Of a stretch of DNA of 41,541 bases, positions 8,432 through 17,252 are shown piece after piece. The stretch comes from an uncultured Verrucomicrobiales bacterium (lineage in GTDB: Bacteria > Verrucomicrobiota > Verrucomicrobiia > Verrucomicrobiales > DEV007): NCBI GenBank assembly GCA_937891465.1, contig CALAHF010000085.1, positions 1 to 41,541 on the forward strand, in the 5' to 3' direction. Each line of letters starts with the position of its first letter. Position 1 is the stretch's first letter. Under the pieces are notes generated by a model. It made no database searches, was not told the DNA's origin, and saw only the letters and a list, made by a program, of their open reading frames with translations. A program made the position numbers and the translations under genes.

Positions 8432-9988
8432 CTACTTTCGATTTATCGCTTCTGAAACCGCCGCATATGCATCAATCAAACCATGCCCCGTCTGATGATC
8501 GTATCCGCTTTCTCCCACATCTCGGGCGGTCGAGATGATAATCTCACGCACTTCCCACGGCTTCAATTCAGGGTTTGCGGAAAGCATCAGTGCAATAGTT
8601 CCGCAAAACATCGGGCCGGCGAATGAATTCCCGTTTGAGGCCTGCTCCTTCACTGATCCGTCAGGTAAAAGCTGGGGCAGACGGAAATTAAAAGCAACGA
8701 CTTCAGGCTTGTCGACAAGCCCGTCTTTGTAATGGGCAGTTTCCCAGAGAACTGGCCCCTGACTCGAAAACGGCGTACGGCTGAGGTCTTTCTGAATGCC
8801 GGCGGCGGCAAAGACAACGTGCGGAATGTCTTCGGGAGTCCGCATCTGAACTGGAACCGGCGCGAAACTCGGGCTGCCTTTCATGGCAAAATTACCGGCT
8901 CCGGACACAAAATGAACACCGCAAAATGCGCCGTGCTCCATCATTTTACGCCAATGCGATCGCATATCACCAAGGTTTGGACGGGAAAAACTCATACTGT
9001 AGGTATCTGCGCCCTGCTCAATCGCCCATTCGATCGCAGCCTCAACTCTCCGGGAAGCGAGGACTCCCGCCCACTGCGACTCGGGCGCAATCCCAAACTG
9101 GTGAGGGCTTTCTTCGGTTCCTTTTCCGCAAATGATCGCCGCGCACTGGTGCCCATGAAGCACGCTTCCCGACACCTTCTCCGAATTTTTTGGCATCGCC
9201 ATTCGTGTCAACTGGGGACGATTCAGCGAAAAATCATATCCATGAATATCATTGATCAAACCGTTCCCCGAGTCGTCTTTTCCATTCTCTGTTTCATTTG
9301 GGTTGCGAAACAGCGTCGCCTCGATACTCGGAGACAGAATGAAATTTCCATCGTGAATGACGTTCAGCACGCCTTCTCCTGCAATCTTGTGTTCCTTCCA
9401 AACCTGGTCAGCTTTAAGCGCCGTGATATACCAATTGGGTTTGAATCGTTCAGGAGAAAATGGTTCACGCTCCGTTTTCTTCGGCGGCGAGGCGACAGGC
9501 TTTGCTGCCGGCCTTTGGTTTCTCCGCGTTTCCGCCGGACCTGCGAAATAAATCATCCTCACTCCTGGAATTTTCTTCACTTCCTCGAGAGCATCACGAT
9601 TGATTTGGCAGGAGAATCCATTGACGATCCAATGAAACTCGAGGTTAGAAATTGCATTCCTTACCGCCAACTCGTTCAAAGATTCACCAACTGAAGCCTG
9701 CGATTTTTGGCTGAGAGCCTTTAAAATTCTGATGACTTTTTCTCGGAGTTCATTCCGACCCATCTCATCAAATTCTTTCGTCCTTCGGAGATAAGCTTTC
9801 CCGTCGCCTAAAAACTGCGCTTCAAACCACACGGTGATCCTGAATTGATTACGCGGGAATGCCTCGATTCTCGGATCCTCCCAAACGCCTGCGCCCTCCA
9901 ACTTCTCAGTCTTTAAGGGAAGGAGTTCTTGAGCACAAAGCGTTGCGTTCAGGATTGAGAGCAGCGTGAGAATAACAAACGGCTTCAT
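8432..9988 (-). CDS. S8 subtilisin-like serine protease with altered Asp site
   Basis: The protein has 518 residues with a signal peptide (MKPFVILTLLSILNATLCA) and a prodomain-like region to about residue 160. The subtilase domain runs from about 185 to the end. The His site is HGHQCAA (His278), the oxyanion Asn is in SGAGN (Asn366), and the nucleophile is GNSFAGP (Ser455). The segment NPNETENGKDDSGNG matches the calcium-binding loop of related secreted subtilases. The first catalytic motif, normally VxVIDTG or ILDDG, reads NVIHDG: His212 sits where the catalytic Asp belongs, with Asp213 next to it. The enzyme may be weak, use Asp213 or be inactive. It is exported to the periplasm or beyond. 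Confidence 0.88.
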   Translation of the reverse strand: MKPFVILTLLSILNATLCAQELLPLKTEKLEGAGVWEDPRIEAFPRNQFRITVWFEAQFLGDGKAYLRRTKEFDEMGRNELREKVIRILKALSQKSQASVGESLNELAVRNAISNLEFHWIVNGFSCQINRDALEEVKKIPGVRMIYFAGPAETRRNQRPAAKPVASPPKKTEREPFSPERFKPNWYITALKADQVWKEHKIAGEGVLNVIHDGNFILSPSIEATLFRNPNETENGKDDSGNGLINDIHGYDFSLNRPQLTRMAMPKNSEKVSGSVLHGHQCAAIICGKGTEESPHQFGIAPESQWAGVLASRRVEAAIEWAIEQGADTYSMSFSRPNLGDMRSHWRKMMEHGAFCGVHFVSGAGNFAMKGSPSFAPVPVQMRTPEDIPHVVFAAAGIQKDLSRTPFSSQGPVLWETAHYKDGLVDKPEVVAFNFRLPQLLPDGSVKEQASNGNSFAGPMFCGTIALMLSANPELKPWEVREIIISTARDVGESGYDHQTGHGLIDAYAAVSEAINRK

Positions 9989-10215
9989 GGGGAGAAAACT
10001 GGATTGGCGAATATTCAGAAGCTCTTATTCAGCCGATTTTGTGGGAAAAAATCAAGACTATCAGTCGAAAACAAATTTGCGCCGAGATCCACAATTCACC
10101 CAACTTAAACATCCCATCCAACCTAACGGAACGATCAAGCATACCAATGGTCTAAGAACCCGCTTGAATCGTTGACTTTTCACCCTTTTCGACGACACGT
10201 CTCGCTCTCTATTTG

Positions 10216-10680
10216 ATGGACAAACTCGCGCGGAAATTGCAACCGGCAGAGGGGTATTTTGAGCTGCAGATGTACCAAGAAGCATGGGACGAGCTCGACC
10301 AACTCGCTGAAGAAGCACAACACCAACCTGTTGTGCTGGAATTTCGTACCATGATTCAAATGAATCAGGAGAAATGGGAAGGGGCGCTTTCTTCGGCCGA
10401 AGCCCTTTGTGAAGGGGCTCCCGACGAGCATTCAGGCTTCATTCATGCCGCTTATTGCCTCCATGAACTGGGAAAAACCGAGGATGCAAAAAATAAGCTC
10501 TACAACGGACCTGCGACGTTGCAAAAGGACCCACTCTACTTTTATAATCTTGCTTGCTACGAAGCCCAGCTTGGCGAAACTGATACCGCTCGGAATTGGC
10601 TGAATCGTGCTTGCAAACTCGACGAGAGTTTGGAAACACAGGCGCAGTCAGATCCAGACTTACAACCCCTATGGGAGTAA
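10216..10680 (+). CDS. small TPR-repeat protein
   Basis: The protein has 154 residues, starting at ATG 10216 directly after a TTG. There is no signal peptide, so it is cytoplasmic. It is built of about four helix pairs of tetratricopeptide type, including AEGYFELQMYQEAWDELD, HAAYCLHELGKTEDAKNKL and YNLACYEAQLGETDTARNWL. TPRs bind other proteins; the partner is unknown. The gene ends 10 bases before the serine hydrolase gene, so the two are probably co-transcribed. Confidence 0.8.
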   Translation: MDKLARKLQPAEGYFELQMYQEAWDELDQLAEEAQHQPVVLEFRTMIQMNQEKWEGALSSAEALCEGAPDEHSGFIHAAYCLHELGKTEDAKNKLYNGPATLQKDPLYFYNLACYEAQLGETDTARNWLNRACKLDESLETQAQSDPDLQPLWE

Positions 10681-10690
10681 AAATACCATT

Positions 10691-11860
10691 ATGTTAGACC
10701 CCAGAACTAAAAAGGACAAAATCGAAGAATTGTTCAACGAAAACTTCGAAAAATACGGAGAGCTCGGCGCGAGCGTTTCGATTTGGACATACGGCGAAGA
10801 AGTAATCAGCCTAAACGGCGGCACTCTTGGAAAAGCCGATAAGCGTCCGTGGAACAAAAATACGGTTTGCCCTGTTTGGTCCGCTACAAAAGGACCGGCT
10901 GCAGCGGCTTTTCTTGTGGCGCTGGACAACGCGAATCTTGAGCCGGATGGATTGGTCGAAGAGGTTTGGCCAACGCTCCACGCTGCTCAGGGAACGGGTT
11001 TGACGTTCGCACATCTGCTTTCGCATCAGTCCGGTCTTGCCGTGCTCGACAAGAAAAACCGGGCGAACATTGAAGATCACCAGTCTGTCGTTGAAGCGCT
11101 CGAAACGCAAAAGCCTGCCTGGGCACCGGGTAGCGCTCATGGATATCACCCACGGACCTGCGGATTTTTGCTCGACGAAGTGCTTCGCCGGATTTCCAGC
11201 ATTCCTACGCTTTCGCTTTTCTGGCGTGAGAAAATTGCAGATCCCAACGGAATCGATTTCTGGATGGTCATGCCGGAGGAAGATGAATTGGTTCGTTCCA
11301 AGCTCGCTCCTGTCGTTCCGCCAACGCACAAAAAAGTGCCGGCTGACGAAAAGGATTTCTACAAAGAACTCGGCAAAACCACTTCGCTTACCGCAGGTGC
11401 ATTTGATTCTCCCACAGGAATGAAAGGGCTTACGGACGTGAACAAAATCACGATTCAACGCCTCGGAATCCCATCGTTGGGCGGATTTGGCTCGGCGTGC
11501 GGCCTCGCAAAAATGTATGCGATTATCGCCAACAAAGGAAAATGGTGGAGCCGGACGGTTTTCTCGAAAAACGTGCTGAACTGGATGGGTGAACTTCAAG
11601 TAGACGGAGCTGACAAGGTTCTAAAGATGCCGACGTCGTTCACTAATGGTTTCATGGCTGACCCCGTGGCTCGCGTTCACAAGATTCGCTCGAATTTCGG
11701 CCCAAATAAAGGGGCGTTCGGTCATCCAGGCGCTGGTGGATCCCACGCTTTTTGCGATCCGGAAAACGGCATCTCATTCGCTTACGTGATGAATCAAATG
11801 GAGCCCGGTGTGATGCCGAACCAGAAGTCGCAGCGCCTCGTTGACGCGTTGTATTCGTGA
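10691..11860 (+). CDS. beta-lactamase-family serine hydrolase (class C / EstB-like)
   Basis: The protein has 389 residues. The nucleophile motif S-x-x-K is SATK (Ser64-Lys67 from ATG 10691), and the second motif is GYHP, with Tyr153 in the place of the Y-x-N tyrosine. A late GHPGAGG block resembles the third motif region (H/K-T/S-G) of the family. These enzymes are esterases, peptidases or lactamases; without a signal peptide this one is probably a cytoplasmic esterase rather than a resistance enzyme. I chose ATG 10691 over upstream in-frame codons because those overlap the TPR gene. A strong hairpin terminator follows about 70 bases after the stop. Confidence 0.85.
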   Translation: MLDPRTKKDKIEELFNENFEKYGELGASVSIWTYGEEVISLNGGTLGKADKRPWNKNTVCPVWSATKGPAAAAFLVALDNANLEPDGLVEEVWPTLHAAQGTGLTFAHLLSHQSGLAVLDKKNRANIEDHQSVVEALETQKPAWAPGSAHGYHPRTCGFLLDEVLRRISSIPTLSLFWREKIADPNGIDFWMVMPEEDELVRSKLAPVVPPTHKKVPADEKDFYKELGKTTSLTAGAFDSPTGMKGLTDVNKITIQRLGIPSLGGFGSACGLAKMYAIIANKGKWWSRTVFSKNVLNWMGELQVDGADKVLKMPTSFTNGFMADPVARVHKIRSNFGPNKGAFGHPGAGGSHAFCDPENGISFAYVMNQMEPGVMPNQKSQRLVDALYS

Positions 11861-11928
11861 TCACGAGCTCAAATCAATCTCGGTAATGAATTAAAGCCGA
11901 GACGACGAGCGATAAAGAATTAACAACG

Positions 11929-11957
11929 ATGGCGCACTTTCTGAGTGCGCCATTTTT
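11929..11957 (+). terminator. intrinsic terminator after the serine hydrolase gene
   Basis: ATGGCGCACT and AGTGCGCCAT form a perfect 10-base stem with a TTCTG loop, followed by a run of T. It ends the TPR/serine hydrolase transcript. Confidence 0.85.
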
Positions 11958-11970
11958 ATGCCCTTACACA

Positions 11971-12001
11971 AAAAAACCGCTCACGAAATCGAGAGCGGTT
12001 T
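11971..12001 (-). terminator. intrinsic terminator for the minus-strand TPR membrane protein gene
   Basis: On the minus strand AAACCGCTC and GAGCGGTTT form a 9-base stem followed by a run of T. It lies about 70 bases past the stop of the minus-strand gene and back to back with the plus-strand terminator. Confidence 0.8.
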
Positions 12002-12071
12002 CAAATGTGTGTCTGTTTCGACCGTGAATCAAAACTGAGCCCTAGCTCCAAGTCCGAGCCCAGGCGCTAGT

Positions 12072-12974
12072 TCACTTGGTGCGGGTGCTTGGAACAGCTG
12101 CAGGCTCACCCGGAGCAGGAGCAGGAGCAGGAGCAGGGGCCTTGCCTTTGTTATTCCCTTTCGCCGCTGGAGCCGGGACTGGAGCAGCTGCGGGCTTCTT
12201 CGCCGGAGCAGGATCGTCCTTGATAACTGGGGGCGTTTTATCAACCGCTGGCTTCTTTGGCTCAGGCTTAGGTTCAGGACGGTCTACAACCGGAGGATTT
12301 CCGATTTTGGCCAACTCAATTTTCTGCGTTGCTTTATCGACGAACGGATTGCCGGCATGCTTTGAAATTGATTCCAAATAGAGCAATTCAGCTTTTTCTG
12401 CATCGCCACCTTCCAACGCAAGGTCACCGAGACGAATCCGCGCGAGTGGAGACAAATCCCCATCAGGCTGAGCTTCGAGAGTTTTTTCGTAATACGATTT
12501 TGCTGCGTCAGCATTTCCTGCGACATGCTCGATGTTCGCAATCGCAAACAATCCCTGCGCCAATCGAGGGTGAGACTGAAAATCTTTTACAAACGCTTCA
12601 AACGTCGCTTTTGCGTCGGCTGATTCCTTCCGATCCAGCTGGATATCGGCCTTCGTCAGCATCGCATTTCCTGCTGAAAGTGAGCCCGGAAAATCAGCGG
12701 CCACTTTGTCTAAAGCAGCTGGATCGCGGGACGTTTGCGCCGCAGAAAAGGCCTTACTGGCATCCGAATGCTTTGCCGCATTCACTTGCTTCATCACGAG
12801 AAATCCGCACACCGCAACCGTCGCGAGGATAATTGCACCCACGATAAGCGTTTTGTTTTTCTCGAGCGATGCAATCGCATCATCCGCATTACTTTCCGCC
12901 AGCGCCTCTTCAACAGAGCGCTCTTGAGTTGGAGCATTCTCGTCAGATGCAGGAGTTGGTCTATTTTTTGCCAT
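12072..12974 (-). CDS. single-pass membrane protein with TPR repeats and Pro/Ala-rich tail
   Basis: The protein has 300 residues. A charged N-terminus is followed by one membrane helix (TLIVGAIILATVAVCGFLVM, about 42-61), putting the rest in the periplasm. Residues ~70-215 are tetratricopeptide-like helix pairs (AKATFEAFVKDF, AAKSYYEKTLEAQP, KAELLYLESI). The layout resembles YfgM/YbgF-type periplasmic TPR proteins. The last ~80 residues are a Pro/Ala/Lys-rich, mostly repetitive tail. It follows cysK on the same strand with about 55 bases between them. Confidence 0.75.
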   Translation of the reverse strand: MAKNRPTPASDENAPTQERSVEEALAESNADDAIASLEKNKTLIVGAIILATVAVCGFLVMKQVNAAKHSDASKAFSAAQTSRDPAALDKVAADFPGSLSAGNAMLTKADIQLDRKESADAKATFEAFVKDFQSHPRLAQGLFAIANIEHVAGNADAAKSYYEKTLEAQPDGDLSPLARIRLGDLALEGGDAEKAELLYLESISKHAGNPFVDKATQKIELAKIGNPPVVDRPEPKPEPKKPAVDKTPPVIKDDPAPAKKPAAAPVPAPAAKGNNKGKAPAPAPAPAPGEPAAVPSTRTK

Positions 12975-13030
12975 GTCGTTCTATTAAAATTAGATTAAAA
13001 ATCAAAAATTCGATGCTATCACTTCACCAT

Positions 13031-14020
13031 TCAGGAGCCGACCTTAGCGCGGGCTTCATCTGCAAGTGGGGTAGAAAGGTAACGCTCACCCGTTGAGCAC
13101 GCGATCGTCACGATCAGTTTACCGGCATTTTCAGGACGTTCTGCCAGTTCAATCGCCGCGCAAACGTTCGCACCGGTGCTGATGCCACCGAGAATTCCTT
13201 CTTCAGCAGCAAGTCGCCGGGCCATTACAAAGGAATCTTCATTGGAAACTTTGATGCACTCTGTGATCTGTGGATCACCCGAGGCTGAATTCAAATGTAG
13301 GTTGCCTGGAACAAATCCCGCTCCCGTTCCTTGAATCTTGTGGGGGCCGGGGGTCAATTCTTCGCCCGCGAGCGTTTGTGAGATTACTGGAGAATCGGAA
13401 GGCTCTGCCGTTACGACCTGAATCGCTGGATTTTTCGCCTTCAATCCTTCAACACAACCCGTAGCTGTTCCGCCCGTTCCAACCGCAGAAACAACGATAT
13501 CAACTTTGCCGTCCGTATCTGCCCAGATTTCTTCAGCCGTAGTATCGATATGAACCTGAGGATTCGCCGGATTCTCAAACTGTTGAGGAATCCATGAATT
13601 CGGAGTCGAAGCAGCAATTTCCTCCGCTTTTGCGATTGCGCCCTTCATTCCCTTCGCACCTTCCGTCAAAACAAGATCCGCCCCCAAAAGTGCCAGCAGC
13701 GTGCGTCGCTCCACACTCATTGTTTCAGGCATCGTCAAAATCAGATTGTAGCCCTTCGCCGCGCAAACAAACGCGAGCGCGATCCCTGTGTTACCACTGG
13801 TCGGCTCGATAATAACCGTGTCTGCGTTGATTTTTCCATCACGCTCACCCGCCTCAATCATTGCCATACCGATTCGGTCCTTCACCGATCCCAGCGGATT
13901 AAAAAATTCGCACTTTAAAGCGATCGTTGCATTCAGTCCTTCGGTGACCTTATTCAGCTTCACCAGAGGCGTTCCGCCAACTGTTTCCACAATGTTATTG
14001 TAAATTTTTCCGTGTGCCAT
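13031..14020 (-). CDS. cysK: cysteine synthase (O-acetylserine sulfhydrylase)
   Basis: The protein is 329 residues, the usual length for CysK. It makes cysteine from O-acetylserine and sulfide using pyridoxal phosphate. The PLP lysine is in [11 protein letters not shown] (Lys47), and the substrate loop is [11 protein letters not shown]. The glycine-rich phosphate-binding loop is [12 protein letters not shown] chose the ATG before AHGKIYNNI; an upstream in-frame start would add MNKISD and is not needed. The enzyme is cytoplasmic. Confidence 0.95.
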   Translation of the reverse strand: MAHGKIYNNIVETVGGTPLVKLNKVTEGLNATIALKCEFFNPLGSVKDRIGMAMIEAGERDGKINADTVIIEPTSGNTGIALAFVCAAKGYNLILTMPETMSVERRTLLALLGADLVLTEGAKGMKGAIAKAEEIAASTPNSWIPQQFENPANPQVHIDTTAEEIWADTDGKVDIVVSAVGTGGTATGCVEGLKAKNPAIQVVTAEPSDSPVISQTLAGEELTPGPHKIQGTGAGFVPGNLHLNSASGDPQITECIKVSNEDSFVMARRLAAEEGILGGISTGANVCAAIELAERPENAGKLIVTIACSTGERYLSTPLADEARAKVGS

Positions 14021-14218
14021 GTCAGATATTTTGTTCAATTTCGTCCGAACCGTAAGTAGTAGGCTGAACGTAGCCTCTTTTCAAAGGCATTTTTTGACCC
14101 AAAACTTTGAAAATTTGAGACTTGCGCTTCCGAAATCGCATCTTATAGCCATAGTGGTTTGAAAATTCGCCCTCAGCGAAATCATCACCTCTCCAGAACC
14201 CTGTCACCACCAAGCACG

Positions 14219-14503
14219 ATGTCTGACATCCTTTCAGAAGAAGAAATCGAAACCCTCTTGAAAAAATCTCCCGAATGGGAGCATGAGGCAAAAGAAATCA
14301 CCAGAGTTCTCGAATTCGATGAATTCATGGATGCCATCGACTTTGTCGACGGTGTTGCTGAAATCGCTGAAGAAGCGAATCATCACCCAAAAATCGAAAT
14401 AAACTGGTGTACCGTAACGCTCAGCCTCACGACGCACGATCAAAACGGCCTCACCGACGCCGATTTCGAGGTCGCGAAGCGAATCGACACGCTGATCGAT
14501 TAA
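14219..14503 (+). CDS. phhB: pterin-4a-carbinolamine dehydratase
   Basis: The protein has 94 residues, starting at ATG 14219 (SDILSEEEIE). It shows the family signature NHHPKIEI, then WCTVTLSLTTHDQNGLTDADF, with the paired His of the active site. The enzyme dehydrates 4a-hydroxytetrahydropterin to recycle the pterin cofactor of aromatic amino acid hydroxylases. No hydroxylase gene is in the window. The upstream reading frame extends 20 codons but those residues do not fit the family. Confidence 0.92.
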   Translation: MSDILSEEEIETLLKKSPEWEHEAKEITRVLEFDEFMDAIDFVDGVAEIAEEANHHPKIEINWCTVTLSLTTHDQNGLTDADFEVAKRIDTLID

Positions 14504-14532
14504 ATCGCTCTCGCGACAAAGATTTCATTTCC

Positions 14533-14579
14533 CACGATCAAATAGGGTTCGTTCGACGAACATACCCTATTGATTCGTG
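14533..14579. repeat. CAATAGGGT interspersed repeat, inverted arrangement
   Basis: CACGATCAAATAGGGT on the left and ACCCTATTGATTCGTG on the right are near-perfect inverted copies around a short GTTCG-CGAAC centre. It lies between the convergent pterin dehydratase and DoxX genes and could act as a two-way terminator. Confidence 0.7.
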
Positions 14580-14597
14580 AAGACATTCCGAACAGAC

Positions 14598-14631
14598 GGG
14601 GTTGAATCATCGAACCAACCCTATTCGTTCG
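14598..14631. repeat. CAATAGGGT interspersed repeat, second partial copy
   Basis: GGGGTTGAATCATCGAACC followed by AACCCTATTCGTTCG contains one clear CCAACCCTATT unit in reverse orientation and one weak unit. It sits directly before the 3' end of the DoxX gene. Confidence 0.55.
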
Positions 14632-14638
14632 AAAAATT

Positions 14639-15079
14639 CTACTTTTTGCGGAAAATTGCGCTGTCGATGCTGAATTTTCCGCCTCCCAATGCACAGATTA
14701 GCACAATCGCGAAAACGTAGAGGAGTGCTTTTTCACCGACTTCAAAACCGCCACCAAGCGATCCGAAAACGTGTGCATACGCTGCAACCACGAGCGTAAT
14801 ACCGGCCCAGATCGCTGACGGACGCGTAAAAAGTCCGATCATTATCAGGACACCGCAAACGCCTTCGCCAATTCCGGCCATCCACGCCATTGCTTCCGGC
14901 GCTGCCATTCCCAGCTTTCCGCCAAGCATTCCGACGAATTCCTCACTCGGCGGCAACTTTCCTTTTCCGTGGGTGAACAACCCGTAGCCAATAAAGCCGC
15001 GAAACAGCATGTAAATGACCTGCGCACAGGTTGAATCGAAACCGCACGTTCCGAAAATACAGTTTTTAAGTTTGCTCAT
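14639..15079 (-). CDS. DoxX-family membrane protein
   Basis: The protein has 146 residues with four predicted membrane helices, matching the usual DoxX size. Typical features are RGFIGYGLFTHGKGKL near the first helix, EGVCGVLIMIGLFTRPSA in the middle and a final helix VGEKALLYVFAIVLICALGGG. DoxX proteins are linked to quinone or thiol redox roles, but the reaction here is unknown. I chose ATG at 15079; a GTG two codons upstream is possible. Confidence 0.85.
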   Translation of the reverse strand: MSKLKNCIFGTCGFDSTCAQVIYMLFRGFIGYGLFTHGKGKLPPSEEFVGMLGGKLGMAAPEAMAWMAGIGEGVCGVLIMIGLFTRPSAIWAGITLVVAAYAHVFGSLGGGFEVGEKALLYVFAIVLICALGGGKFSIDSAIFRKK

Positions 15080-15198
15080 ATTCACGTTAATTAATCACGG
15101 AACCACTGATTATCAATCTATCCGAAATACTCTCCTGATTTCGAAATGGCACCGGTATAACGATTTTGGGAACATACTTCGCTCCCACAATCATTCGT

Positions 15199-15945
15199 TT
15201 ACATTTTCGCGTGAGCCTGGGCAGAGGTCGATAATGACGGAAGCATGATAACCCGATTCAAAAACCGGCGACAAACGCCTTGGGCTTTGGCCCGAAAATC
15301 ATGTTTCGAAATTCCAAAACCCATCAGGCACTTCCCATGATCCAGCCACACGGCGCGCTCTACACACATAAAGACTGCCTGAAATTGAAGCGACCAAATC
15401 GTTGATGAAATCGGCAGCCATCGCCGCTGATTCAATCGAAAAAATTCTTCGTGAAAGGCGATGTGCTTCACTTCATCACGAAGCACTTTCTGGCACATTG
15501 ATTTGATCACTGGATCCGGAACGTGCTTTGCCAGTATGCCGTAATAGGCTTCCGCAATTAATTCTGCCGTCAGCAAAATTTGCAGATTAAATTCCAAGCC
15601 GATCAGCGTTCGGAATTTTCGGAAAATCGAATTCATCCAATGCTTCGACTTCAGCTCGCCGTTCAAATAAATGACCGCCTTCGCCAAAATTTCTGCGTGA
15701 TATTGCTCCTCGGCTACAAACAGGTCGACCGCTTCTTTATAATCCGGGGACCCCTCTCAACTTTGTTCGACAAAGCTCTTAAGCCGAGTTCCACCACCAC
15801 TTTCGCCCAACTGAAATGTCGCTAGGGAATCCACTAGCAACCGCGTTCGTTTTTCCGAAAGAATTGGTGAGTCCGCCGCCCAATCCGGCTCAGCCCACGC
15901 ATGTCGGTTGATTTCAAAATGAGCAATCCACTTTTTGGCATTCAT
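15199..15945 (-). pseudogene. ferritin-like diiron protein with an in-frame TGA
   Basis: Two open pieces lie in exactly the same frame, separated by one TGA at 15757-15759. Piece 1 ends FQLGESGGGTRLKSFVEQS and piece 2 begins EGSPDYKEAVDLFVAEEQYH. Together they make a ferritin-like four-helix protein of about 248 residues with the metal ligands in place: Glu in LGES, E-x-x-H in EEQYH, Glu in AELIAEAYY and D-E-x-x-H in RDEVKHIAFH. The stop would arise from CGA (Arg) by one change. It lies just downstream of ispH on the same strand and would share its transcript. Confidence 0.72.
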
Positions 15946-15967
15946 ACGAATCAATAATGTCGGTTCG
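15943..15967. repeat. diverged CAATAGGGT interspersed repeat at a start codon
   Basis: ACGAATCAATAATGTCGGTTCG differs from the consensus CGAATCAATAGGGTTGGTTCG mainly in the GGGTT core. It fills the gap between the ispH stop and the ferritin-like start codon. Confidence 0.5.
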
Positions 15968-15972
15968 CTAAA

Positions 15973-16866
15973 TCAGGCGATCGCTTTTAGTGAGTCGAAA
16001 AGCATCAGCCGACGTTTTTCTTTAGTGAATTCTTCGAGTTGGGCAACAACTTCCTGAACGGTTTCCTCGAGAGTAGATGTCCCGGCCGTAACACCGACAT
16101 GTTGCGATTCTGCAAACCAGGCGAGCTTCAAATCATCCGCCGTTTCGACCTGAAATGCGACCGCACCTAGATCACTAGCTCGATTGGCGAGTTGCCGCGT
16201 GTTGTTGCTGTTATTCCCGCCAACGACGACAACGGTGTCGCATTGCGAAGCCAGCTCGTTGAGCGCTTGCTGCCGATTTTTTGTCGGTTTGCAGACGGTG
16301 TCGATGAACTTGACTTCGCCTTCAGGTCTGGACTCACCAATTTTACCCACCAGATTCTCCACGTGAGAAACTGGCTGAGTAGTTTGCGAGACAACGCCAA
16401 TCTTCTGCCAATCTCCAGGAATATTTGCGATTTCAGATTCATCGATAATGACAATTGATTCTGGAAAATCAGTGATTAATCCCCTCACCTCGACGTGATC
16501 TCGCGTTCCGATAACAACCGGTTTAAAACCCGCCAGAACCAGGCATTCCAAAGATCGATGCGCTTTCTTTACCAAAGGGCAAGTCGTATCAAAAACCTTC
16601 TTTCCAGTTTCAGCCCAGGAGTTACGAACGGAATCCGCCACGCCATGAGCCGTAAAAACAACCGCTTCTGATTTGATCTCTTGCGGTTTCGAATCAAGGC
16701 TGCCAATAGCCACTCCGGCTGCATCCAGTTTTTTCTGAACCACCGGATTGTGGACCAACTCACCGAGAACGGTGGCGGATTGAATTTCTGCGATTTCCTG
16801 TGTTTGAGCGATCGCATCGCGAACGCCGAAACACATGCCGTAGTGACTTGCGAGGTGTATTTTCAT
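15973..16866 (-). CDS. ispH: 4-hydroxy-3-methylbut-2-enyl diphosphate reductase
   Basis: The protein has 297 residues, normal for IspH (LytB). It carries out the last step of the MEP isoprenoid pathway, making IPP and DMAPP with a 4Fe-4S cluster. The three cluster cysteines are Cys12 (GMCFGV), Cys96 (TTCPLV) and Cys192 (DTVCKPTKNRQ). Substrate-binding His residues are in LVHNP, TAHGV and DHVEV, and the catalytic Glu is in HVEV. A 17 bp palindrome matching the one before the neighbouring regulator operon lies 39-55 bases upstream of the start. Confidence 0.95.
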   Translation of the reverse strand: MKIHLASHYGMCFGVRDAIAQTQEIAEIQSATVLGELVHNPVVQKKLDAAGVAIGSLDSKPQEIKSEAVVFTAHGVADSVRNSWAETGKKVFDTTCPLVKKAHRSLECLVLAGFKPVVIGTRDHVEVRGLITDFPESIVIIDESEIANIPGDWQKIGVVSQTTQPVSHVENLVGKIGESRPEGEVKFIDTVCKPTKNRQQALNELASQCDTVVVVGGNNSNNTRQLANRASDLGAVAFQVETADDLKLAWFAESQHVGVTAGTSTLEETVQEVVAQLEEFTKEKRRLMLFDSLKAIA

Positions 16867-16904
16867 GATTAAATTCCTGTTCTTATTTTGTTGATGTTTA
16901 CTTT

Positions 16905-16921
16905 ACTTTGTATCACAAAGT
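16905..16921. promoter_or_regulatory. palindromic operator upstream of ispH
   Basis: ACTTTGTATCACAAAGT has perfect 7-base arms. It differs at only 2 of 17 positions from the site at 17894-17910. A TTGAAA -35-like box lies just upstream on the minus strand, so a bound protein could block the ispH promoter. Confidence 0.65.
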
Positions 16922-16938
16922 TATCTTTCAAAAAAATG

Positions 16939-17244
16939 TCACATGTCAGGATTTTTTGACGAACTGACAATTTGCTCAAGAATTTCAAGGTAGCTTTGAA
17001 ACGCCGCCCGTCCGTTCGACGTCAGGGCATATTTTGTTTGGGGACGCTTTTCCATTTCCTTCGTGATTGAAACGTATCCGGCTTTGAAAAGCGTCCGCAT
17101 GTGAGTAATCAGATTGCCGTCGCTGAGTCCAAGTTCGATTTTTATATCCTGAAAACACCACTCCTTCCGCGCCGCGAGCAGTGTCATGATCGCGAGCCGG
17201 TTTTTTTCGTGGATCAATTTGTCCAGTTTATCGAAATCGAACAT
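16939..17244 (-). CDS. winged-helix transcriptional regulator (HTH_27 type)
   Basis: The protein has 101 residues starting at ATG 17244 (FDFDKLDKLIHEKNR). The helix-turn-helix spans WCFQDIKIELGLSDGNLITHMRTLFKAGYV, followed by the wing ITKEMEKRPQTKYALTSNGR and a dimerisation helix. This fits the small PF13601-type regulators of about 100 residues. It begins 8 bases after the stop of the membrane protein gene, so both are one operon. Palindromes before that operon and before ispH are good candidates for its binding sites. Confidence 0.85.
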   Translation of the reverse strand: MFDFDKLDKLIHEKNRLAIMTLLAARKEWCFQDIKIELGLSDGNLITHMRTLFKAGYVSITKEMEKRPQTKYALTSNGRAAFQSYLEILEQIVSSSKNPDM

Positions 17245-17252
17245 TGGAAAAA

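Noticed and set aside
8732-9694. 320-residue plus-strand ORF over the subtilase gene
   Set aside because: It is antisense to a well-supported protease, Arg- and Phe-rich without any domain, and has the look of a mirror frame.
10811-11599. 262-residue minus-strand ORF over the serine hydrolase gene
   Set aside because: Antisense to a gene with clear catalytic motifs; basic composition and no family signs.
15757-15759. TGA in the ferritin-like gene read as selenocysteine
   Set aside because: The position is not a redox site in this family and I see no selenocysteine insertion hairpin after it; a point mutation is simpler.
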